Shown here one piece after another: positions 62,020 through 64,000 of a stretch of 64,000 nucleotides of DNA. Origin of the DNA: Brevibacterium oceani (lineage in GTDB: Bacteria > Actinomycetota > Actinomycetes > Actinomycetales > Brevibacteriaceae); assembly GCF_013623835.1 (NCBI RefSeq), contig NZ_JABKDE010000001.1:620001-684000 (forward strand), given 5' to 3'. The position numbers were made by a program, and so were the translations under genes. The notes beneath the pieces were generated by a model, which saw only the letters and a program-made list of their open reading frames with translations, made no database searches and was not told the origin of the DNA. How positions within the stretch are numbered: position 1 is the stretch's first letter; every line of letters begins with the position of its first letter.

Positions 62020-64000
62020 CCGAATGCGACCGCTCTGGGTGTCGCGGTCCGTCTGCGGTGACTGTGCCGGTCGCGGACCGGATGCGGAACAGTCTTCGGC
62101 CCTCGTCGGCGGTGAGGAGCCGCACCGCTCGGGCACGATTCTCGGTGGCGAACCATCCTGTTCCCGCCAGTCCGTCAAGCGGCGCCTGCCGGAGCAGACC
62201 CAAGCCGGTGAGGTCCTGACGGGTGTGAACGCCGATGACGAGCAGAGGCCCGAGATTCTGCGCTTTCGACAGGGCAGACCCGTAGCCGGGAGCGAACCGC
62301 GTCGGCACGATGAGCACGTGCAATCGCCCGTCGAGGGGATCCCAATCGTGCGGCTCCTCCTCTTTGTGTGCATCATCGTGGACGACCGCTGTTCCCAGGC
62401 ACCGCATCAGTGCGGCGAACTCGCTCTTCCCGCTCTGCGGTGAACCGCGGACCGTGAGCACAGAGCCGTCACGCTGCGGATCCCAGGTGACGAGCTCACC
62501 GAAGGCATCGACGCCGATGGGGAGGGCAGCGCGTTCGAAAACGGCGTCGACCGAGTCCGTGAGACTCTCGACGACCGTGCTCGCCGCGTGGTCGAGACCG
62601 TGCCATCGAGGTGCGATGCCGCGAGATGTGACACCGCGAGATGTGACACCGCGATCGCCCTTCGGGGCCTCGAATGGGTCGTCCGGAGAACCCTGATCCT
62701 GAACGAGCTGAATATCGGCGCCTTCGCTGCCGGTTGACTGCACACAGGGGCCTCGGATCACGGCACGGAACTCCGGCCAGGTTCCCGCGAAACGCTGCCG
62801 ACTGAGGCCGAGACTCGTTCCGTCCTCACCGGTCTCCGGAGGGAAGATCAGCTGGGTGGAGAACCGCGAACTCCTGCTCGTCGCATTGCGGGCTCCCGAG
62901 AGCAGGAACACGAGGCCGGAGCGCGAACCGTGTCCGAGCAGCCGCTCTGCCCGCTCGGCCCAGTAGTGGTCGAGCTCATCGATGAGTTCCGCCCAGTTGC
63001 CGCAGACCAGCAGACTCGGCGGGGCGGTCGCATCGGTCGGTCCGGTGGTGAGGTGGTCGAGCACGGACTGCATCGTCCATCCCGTCGGTATCGCACAGCT
63101 GATCTCGGCCCAGTCGAGTACCGACGCGATCCTGCCGAGGGCGATGATCCGACGTGTCGGCGCGGCCGCGCGTGCCATGCGGATGAGCACGGAGTCCGTG
63201 GTCTCCGGATCGCCGTTCATGAGGATCGTCGACCCGTCGACGTCCGGGTCATACGTCCAGTTCTGCTGCCTCTGCTCGGAGGGGATGTCGATGGTCCCCG
63301 TGCCGTCGCCGCTCGCGCCGTCCGGGCCGGGCAGCGGCGCGAGCACGACCTGCGGCGAGCGTGCCCGCTCGCCGATCGTCTGGGCCGCGGTGATGATGTT
63401 GTCGACGCTGACGCCGCTCGCCCCACCCGGCAGACTGGGAACCGGTCCGGCGTTCCAGGTCCGGACGCGGGGACGCAGAACAGCCTCGGCGGGGGACACG
63501 CTGTCGAAGGGGACGGCGACTCGGAATCGGGCGACTCCGAGCCCGGTGTCCAGGCAGGCAGCACCGGGTCTGTCCACCGGCAGCAGGGCGCCGTCGTCGG
63601 TGCCGATGACGTCGAAGGAATCGGTTTCGTCGCGCACTCGCAGGCACACGCGGATGTTGATGTTCGCCTTCATCTGCCCGGTGACGACTCCGAGGGGCCG
63701 CTGAGTGGCGAGGATGAGGTGGACGCCGAGGGATCGACCGAGTGCAGTGAGGTGTTCGAGCAGGTCAGCGGCCCGCGGGTGGGTGGCCATGAGGGCGTGG
63801 AATTCGTCGATGACGACGACGAGCTGCGGTGGCGGTTCGGCCAGGTCGAGAATATGGGCGCAGCCGTCCGCGGCCAGGAGGCGTTCGCGGCGGGTGATCT
63901 CAGCGCGGACAGACACGAGCGCGCGGAAGGCGAGACCAGAGTCGAAGTCGTCGAGCACGCTGTCGGTGTGCGGCAGGTCCTGCAGCGGAGCGAAGGTGGC
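61991..64000 (-). CDS. FtsK/SpoIIIE (EccC/EssC-like) ATPase, C-terminal part; runs off right edge
   Basis: About 670 residues are visible and the frame is open at the right edge. Starting inside an FtsK/SpoIIIE domain, they show RRERLLAADGC, Walker B VVVIDEFHALM and LILATQRP. A later P-loop, VRGSPQSGKSEFAALM, begins a second and shorter ATPase domain. Tandem ATPase domains suggest a type VII secretion motor or a related FHA-FtsK protein rather than the DNA translocase, but the N-terminus is needed to decide. A 15-bp repeat gives GVTSRGVTSR near the middle. Confidence 0.75.
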   Translation of the reverse strand, partial: ATFAPLQDLPHTDSVLDDFDSGLAFRALVSVRAEITRRERLLAADGCAHILDLAEPPPQLVVVIDEFHALMATHPRAADLLEHLTALGRSLGVHLILATQRPLGVVTGQMKANINIRVCLRVRDETDSFDVIGTDDGALLPVDRPGAACLDTGLGVARFRVAVPFDSVSPAEAVLRPRVRTWNAGPVPSLPGGASGVSVDNIITAAQTIGERARSPQVVLAPLPGPDGASGDGTGTIDIPSEQRQQNWTYDPDVDGSTILMNGDPETTDSVLIRMARAAAPTRRIIALGRIASVLDWAEISCAIPTGWTMQSVLDHLTTGPTDATAPPSLLVCGNWAELIDELDHYWAERAERLLGHGSRSGLVFLLSGARNATSRSSRFSTQLIFPPETGEDGTSLGLSRQRFAGTWPEFRAVIRGPCVQSTGSEGADIQLVQDQGSPDDPFEAPKGDRGVTSRGVTSRGIAPRWHGLDHAASTVVESLTDSVDAVFERAALPIGVDAFGELVTWDPQRDGSVLTVRGSPQSGKSEFAALMRCLGTAVVHDDAHKEEEPHDWDPLDGRLHVLIVPTRFAPGYGSALSKAQNLGPLLVIGVHTRQDLTGLGLLRQAPLDGLAGTGWFATENRARAVRLLTADEGRRLFRIRSATGTVTADGPRHPERSHSVSSRRQEVL
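62619..62654 (-). repeat. 15-bp coding repeat in the FtsK-like gene (2.4 copies)
   Basis: CCGCGAGATGTGACA occurs at 62619-62633 and 62634-62648, followed by a partial third copy (CCGCGA). It encodes GVTSR repeats between the two ATPase domains. Confidence 0.7.

Overview
The window is high-GC DNA with tightly packed genes, many 4-bp ATGA or GTGA start/stop overlaps, GTG starts and several apparent leaderless promoters (TANNNT followed 6 or 7 nt later by the start codon). Together with LPxTG surface proteins, HtaA haem proteins, DtxR-type iron boxes and a TraR/DksA-type zinc-finger protein, this points to an actinomycete of the Micrococcales, most like Brevibacterium. That assignment is an inference from gene content. 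No rRNA, tRNA, CRISPR array, insertion sequence or prophage was recognised.

Layout. 1-3.5 kb: the end of an unknown gene, an orphan VbhA-type antitoxin-like gene, an M20 amidohydrolase and the bifunctional NAD(P)HX repair enzyme. 3.5-7.5 kb: a secreted L,D-transpeptidase-like protein, then alr-tsaE-tsaB-rimI. 7.5-18 kb: a haem-iron island of haem oxygenase, LPxTG-anchored HtaA protein, HmuTUV transporter, a membrane protein of unknown role and a two-domain HtaA protein; iron boxes lie at its divergent promoter. 18-21.3 kb: aldo/keto reductase, SRPBCC protein, tsaD and a Nudix hydrolase. The haem island therefore separates tsaE-tsaB-rimI from tsaD, which are commonly contiguous in related bacteria.

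21.5-31.6 kb: a GCS2-type carboxylate-amine ligase, then a divergent polyol locus. SorC-type regulator, xylulokinase and ABC ATPase are on the minus strand; the sugar-binding lipoprotein, two permeases and a mannitol/arabitol-type dehydrogenase are on the plus strand, around a palindromic operator region. 31.7-38.9 kb: secreted GH3 (NagZ-like) and NlpC/P60 cell-wall enzymes, a rhodanese, a THUMP-like methyltransferase, rsmA and ispE. 38.9-43.3 kb: gluconate use (GntR-family regulator, GntP permease, gluconokinase, 6-phosphogluconate dehydrogenase).

43.4-49.9 kb: class V aminotransferase, betaine-homocysteine-methyltransferase-like enzyme, an acyltransferase with a disordered Gly/Tyr/Ser/Gln tail, a zinc-finger protein and an ABC-F ATPase. 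50.1-60.9 kb: nucleoside uptake and breakdown (BMP lipoprotein, ATPase, two permeases, cdd, deoA, deoC, then a phosphosugar mutase and punA on the opposite strand). deoC and the mutase meet in a perfect 78-bp palindrome containing both stop codons. 60.9-64 kb: a GNAT protein and the C-terminal part of an FtsK/EccC-type ATPase running off the right edge.

The most unusual signals are the 78-bp palindrome, the divergent haem island with atypical HtaA domains, the orphan antitoxin with an altered Fic-inhibitory motif, the repeated leaderless-promoter arrangement, and low-complexity insertions in many housekeeping enzymes. I saw no clearly new defence or mobile system.
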